Assembly (NCBI GenBank): GCA_020635455.1
Contig: JACJZT010000007.1
Coordinates: forward strand, 1-64,000
Length of the DNA: 64,000 nucleotides
Direction: 5' to 3'
DNA from: Flavobacteriales bacterium
GTDB lineage: Bacteria > Bacteroidota > Bacteroidia > NS11-12g > UBA9320
The notes below the pieces were generated by a model. It worked only from the letters and a program-made list of their open reading frames with translations, was not told where the DNA came from and did not search any database. The translations under genes and the position numbers were made by a program. This document shows positions 63,975 to 64,000 of this stretch, piece after piece. Position 1 is the stretch's first letter. Every line of letters begins with the position of its first letter.

Positions 63975-64000
63975 TTGGATGAGAAGATTCTTATAAAAGG
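63975..64000 (+). CDS. Possible start of an ECF sigma factor gene, 3' part outside the window
   Basis: From TTG 63975 the frame reads (M)DEKILIKG and runs open off the right edge. Short acidic starts of this kind, followed by K/H-G, are usual for Bacteroidota ECF sigma factors. The ATG two bases later gives a frame that stops after five codons. With eight visible codons the assignment rests mostly on the promoter match. Confidence 0.3.

Overview
The window comes from a Bacteroidota genome, most likely a flavobacterium-like lineage. Supporting signs are the low GC content, A-rich ribosome-binding regions with frequent TTG starts, promoter-like TAnnTTTG elements, bacillithiol-type BshB1, Bacteroidota-style RHS proteins and an aryl-polyene/flexirubin-type pigment cluster headed by a tyrosine ammonia-lyase like that of Flavobacterium. 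No genus can be named from the sequence alone. No rRNA, tRNA or CRISPR array was seen.

Layout. Positions 1-7531 hold cell-surface and housekeeping genes: a cut-off methyltransferase, a Wzx-like flippase, queG, a membrane acyltransferase, and a minus-strand set of a Gfo/Idh-like oxidoreductase, a lipoprotein and a polyprenyl-phosphate sugar transferase. Positions 7589-10768 hold pcm, an N-acetylmuramoyl-L-alanine amidase, a DUF4294 protein and bshB1. Positions 10776-22152 are a maltodextrin utilisation locus around a Nudix-type regulator. The minus strand carries the regulator, an SLC45-like transporter and an S41 peptidase-like protein. The plus strand carries a BadF-type kinase, beta-phosphoglucomutase, a GH65 phosphorylase and two secreted GH13 enzymes. 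Together they can take alpha-glucans to glucose 6-phosphate. There is no SusC/SusD pair.

Positions 23222-32150 are an accessory island. It has a 5'-truncated RHS gene with an in-frame amber codon, a DUF2310-like immunity candidate, and two orphan RHS tips in the opposite orientation, each followed within 2-3 bases by its own immunity candidate. It also has a truncated tyrosine recombinase and an IS4-type element with 35-bp inverted ends. Housekeeping genes follow: ruvB, a DUF1573 protein, a CCA-adding-type enzyme, nnr, a YceI protein and a Crp-like regulator.

Positions 39145-63372 form a pigment gene cluster. A flavin-dependent halogenase-like gene faces a roughly 22-gene plus-strand operon: tyrosine ammonia-lyase, ketoreductase, three ketosynthases plus a Cys-less chain-length-factor-like partner, two acyl carrier proteins, two hotdog dehydratase-like proteins with complementary half-active-sites, a thioesterase, acyltransferases, a LolA-like carrier, a glycosyltransferase, a giant exporter-acyltransferase-methyltransferase fusion, a CrtI-like oxidoreductase, a C45-type Ntn hydrolase and an adenylate-forming ligase. 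The parts fit making a 4-coumaroyl-primed polyene, modifying its aryl head, joining it to a lipid and moving it to the outer membrane. The dialkylresorcinol genes expected for true flexirubin (darA/darB) are not in the window. The right edge holds a small unknown gene and the promoter and first codons of what may be an ECF sigma factor.
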